A DNA stretch of 15,868 nt, taken from contig JACNJP010000170.1 in assembly GCA_014382465.1 (NCBI GenBank), forward strand, positions 1 to 15,868, read 5' to 3'. Positions 15,501 to 15,868 of the stretch are shown here, one piece after another; the first letter of the stretch is position 1, and the number at the start of each line of letters is the position of its first letter. The notes beneath the pieces are model-generated. The model worked only from the letters and a program-made list of their open reading frames with translations. It had not been told where the DNA came from and did no database searches. The translations under genes were made by a program, and so were the position numbers. The stretch is from Planctomycetota bacterium (GTDB lineage Bacteria; Planctomycetota; UBA1135).

Positions 15501-15868
15501 GGTGCTCGACGGCAGCGTCAGCGGCGGCTTCCAGAGCTGGGAGCAGCGGGACGGCGTCCTGGTGGTCCAGGTCGGCCCCCACGCCGGCTCCGGCCACCTG
15601 CAATTCGAATTGGTCGGCGCCCTCCCCGGCGACTACCGGGTGCTGCCGGTGGCCCTGCGCAGCGCCTACGAACCCGAGCTGCTGGCGCTGTCCAAGCCGA
15701 AGGAGCTCAGGGTGCTCGAACGCGGCGCGGTCTCGACGGACGACTACCGCCCGACCCCCGACGAGCTGTTCCGGCTCGGCCTGTCGCGCTACGAGAATGG
15801 CGAGGCAGAGGGCGCCTGGGAGGCCCTCAGCGCCCTCTACTCCGGCTTCGGCGACCGCCTGCGCGAGG
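9529..15868 (+). CDS. Secreted TPR and alpha-2-macroglobulin-like giant protein, 3' end missing
   Basis: I translated the frame from the ATG at 9529 to the window end: 2113 residues with no stop. A signal peptide (MRRLPTLVPFLTLALLSLAP, cleavage likely in ASLAQ) supports the start. Residues about 45-545 are helical TPR-like repeats (YRRVEAEHPASPWATKARFH, FLTVHPDHPRTPDAAF). Macroglobulin domains follow: LTLDTRNVDSVLVQVY (about 579), the MG2 hallmark VYTDRPAYRPGTEV (769 on), EYQLPKVQL (864 on), a bait-region-type domain (about 1070-1215), a Gly/Pro-rich linker (about 1285-1365) and the A2M core FWAPAVVTDADGRARVRF (1369 on). A thioester-domain-like alpha barrel (about 1565-1830, ADGGWSWAEG) lacks the CxEQ motif. 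Another TPR-like segment begins near 2075. Bacterial relatives are periplasmic or surface protease traps or scaffolds; without a thioester, covalent capture is unlikely. It diverges from the peroxidase genes, with no pbpC neighbour visible. Confidence 0.9.
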   Translation, partial: MRRLPTLVPFLTLALLSLAPAAASLAQEPEPQAQDSVLKELPVVPETLRVAMLHGRHEDARRILKDFLASEPELADLWLYLDALVQERSGALRPALDGYRRVEAEHPASPWATKARFHRADLHGRLGEWADAERIWEQAARDLRSEGRQGELARIYLDIADELSTAAADAQPGDRTLDYPRAAAIYTKVLELEAPAADREEARYRYAWCVEQGGDWNRTAQAYALYLEEFEPGGKRVFEARFRRGNALMLSGNKAEARRVFEDLSAALSQAFAGAGAHAPLFAGADAAQRTAWRELAGDADFARAHTFVEDDLESRRAISALDAFLTVHPDHPRTPDAAFEKAGRAFRRGWDEEAVSAFDAFLARDPRATEVVEDREREARLRQSGLYSKGQVLHRQGRFEQAIAVYLDYTGRYPNGPDWAAAQQGMVDAEYQIGTSLRERGEWQPARDAWNRFLAGHPLDHRALQTMYSLGELHAEEAAELAKDSPQRQASFHAAIAEWRKLLEKYPTSAEASMAIYRTGELFETELLDLEQAIQSYRKCDFGPMAGEARMKLVVMTRPHLAVRTPRSWRSDEAAALTLDTRNVDSVLVQVYPLDLEAYFRKHLTHTRVEDLDLDLIAPEMEFQLPVEGAADYLPLENQVVLPVEGPGVWAVAVSAGKLRATTLVVRSDVDVILKSSRREVFAYAQDMRLQEPAAGVSVLLALPGADGAPEFHELTTGADGVARLRLERLRDVDWLRMFAARDGHCASNGLSLGGLDLARGLSARGLVYTDRPAYRPGTEVSWRAVLRHVEAGSYAVREGSPVSWRVIDAQGRVLRLGEASLSSFGTVHGAFELPEHAAVGDYRLECQAAEDLLVQGRFTVAEYQLPKVQLSARPESPVIYRGEDAVIAFEAAWAYGEPVAGALLEVSLPDGRRESLRTDDDGRAELRFPTRDMAEERGLSFHAVLPEEGAAAQAQVWLATRGFSAAVSLRRDVVLAGESFPVTVTTTAASGEPVGRDLRLEVLLRKSERGRWSETRVQSHALKTAEEDGAGSLNLAVADGGSYLLRAFGEDRFGNTIVAEQAVFVSGKDDDVKLRLLVDDAELEVGETLRAALHNRAGAGLALLTFEGEEILGYRIVRLGAGTNTLALEIGHDHFPNFSVSAAMMRGDEFFQARAEFRVSRELRVAIEPEREVYAPGELAYVGIHVTDQLGRPVSAEVSLGVVDDTLYDLFADPTPALRPFFEQGTWREAALRTETSCTFRYAGVTREIASAVIEEAERLVEQYLMETELAAGLEELSKAARRGKTYRGPGDIPLPEGGGGRPSAPGTPPTPGLAGQLRQLGYVADEPFSDSAIGMGGGAGGRFGGRGGNKRLSAGEPLGSPAETAFWAPAVVTDADGRARVRFEVPAISTRWRLTARGVGDGTLLGEQRVEVISRADFFVELRTPAALVEGDRPRFLARVHNLTGLEGSASLKLRIGEGDAMVVMPAQVELAASSVAEVVFPATGPLPASGELRVALEGTAVYDAGSELRDGVARSLKVRPWGIEVADAASGMLSDRQLIELELPATAARLGRLELFVGHGIGRLLIDEALGGAGPMRRSGWTGGRPSTLADFASQLLGVAAVLEQLERGGRGGVAEYAQLRARAESLAAALIAAQRADGGWSWAEGSSGSSPETSCDAMLALARARRAGVVVPAKSLDDGLAYLDGAFRAVRQQALELKAMLVHAKAAHGRHDFAAANALHRERGGMSPAALAHTALALVAMDRKPMAAETAGLLAAKLGAGHGRCPVDGNLAWNRSPLEMTALALMALQASLPDGDAANLAAEFLLSHRPWSPARARGWAVAALAEREASVVPSAERLELSVKIGDSEPQLFELGAETSGVRLDHALAAGATRVKVELSVRGRGRPHYAAVLRGFTDELGERKENRFRVTRHDFLAATPRYRGHELPTGFAVLLDSGDRWTNQLTELPLGGLARVAVEFYRSYTSGEPVEERDFLVLEVPLPAGARVLDGSVSGGFQSWEQRDGVLVVQVGPHAGSGHLQFELVGALPGDYRVLPVALRSAYEPELLALSKPKELRVLERGAVSTDDYRPTPDELFRLGLSRYENGEAEGAWEALSALYSGFGDRLRE
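13399..13480 (+). repeat. G/C-tract inverted repeats inside the macroglobulin linker
   Basis: CCCGGGGG (13401-13408) pairs with CCCCCGGG (13448-13455). Inside lies a second nested pairing of CCCC-CTTC (13413-13420) with GAAG-GC-GGGG (13423-13432). A short stem, CGCCA/TGGCG, follows near 13466-13480. The stretch stays in frame and encodes a Pro/Gly-rich segment (GPGDIPLPEGGGG, PSAPGTPPTPG). Homopolymer runs like these are absent from the flanking coding sequence, so an in-frame insertion or expansion is plausible. Confidence 0.5.

Noticed and set aside
10939..15603. A 1554-codon minus-strand open frame
   Set aside because: It lies opposite the macroglobulin-like gene, whose frame has a signal peptide and clear domain hallmarks. 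The antisense product is compositionally biased and unrecognisable.

Overview
This window comes from a high-GC bacterium (about 70% G+C in most sampled lines) that probably has a Gram-negative-type, two-membrane envelope. Four complete genes begin with lipoprotein signal peptides (lipoboxes LPAC, LAAC, LPAC and AASC), and a fifth product carries an ordinary secretion signal. A giant alpha-2-macroglobulin-type protein with tetratricopeptide-like repeats, Gly-rich linkers and lipid-anchored di-heme peroxidases makes me favour Planctomycetota. Acidobacteriota or Myxococcota are possible alternatives. This placement is inference, because the window holds no rRNA or other phylogenetic marker.

Layout. 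Positions 1-1401 hold the 3' part of a gene for a protein of repeated carboxypeptidase-regulatory-like beta-sandwich modules, with much lower G+C (about 50%) than everything to its right. A small lipoprotein with one similar module (1579-1986) and an M28 zinc-peptidase lipoprotein of the carboxypeptidase Q type (2035-3504) follow on the same strand. Next is a 1179-residue fused 2-oxoglutarate dehydrogenase/decarboxylase of the KGD/OdhA type (3725-7264), with an E2-like succinyltransferase domain in front of a full E1 and no lipoyl domain. Converging on it from the minus strand are two tandem di-heme cytochrome c peroxidase lipoproteins (9340-8372, then 8268-7306). Divergent from these, 9529 to the window end encodes the first 2113 residues of a secreted TPR plus alpha-2-macroglobulin-like protein.

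The most notable non-coding structure is a small palindromic repeat family with two copies. A 37-nt unit (10-nt inverted ends around a 17-nt core) occurs at 7270-7306 and 8336-8372. Both copies sit directly on the TAG stop codon of a peroxidase gene, in the same orientation and the same phase. In the first copy an extra inverted half makes a perfect 28-bp stem with a 5-nt loop, and that half also contains the TGA stop of the 2-oxoglutarate dehydrogenase gene. The elements look like REP-type mobile palindromes that now act as gene ends and possibly as terminators.

Functionally the window joins central metabolism (the TCA-cycle 2-oxoglutarate step) with envelope functions: peptide hydrolysis, peroxide reduction and a macroglobulin-like surface or periplasmic protein. 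I see no single pathway linking all the genes. I saw no tRNA, rRNA, CRISPR array, transposase gene or phage gene.
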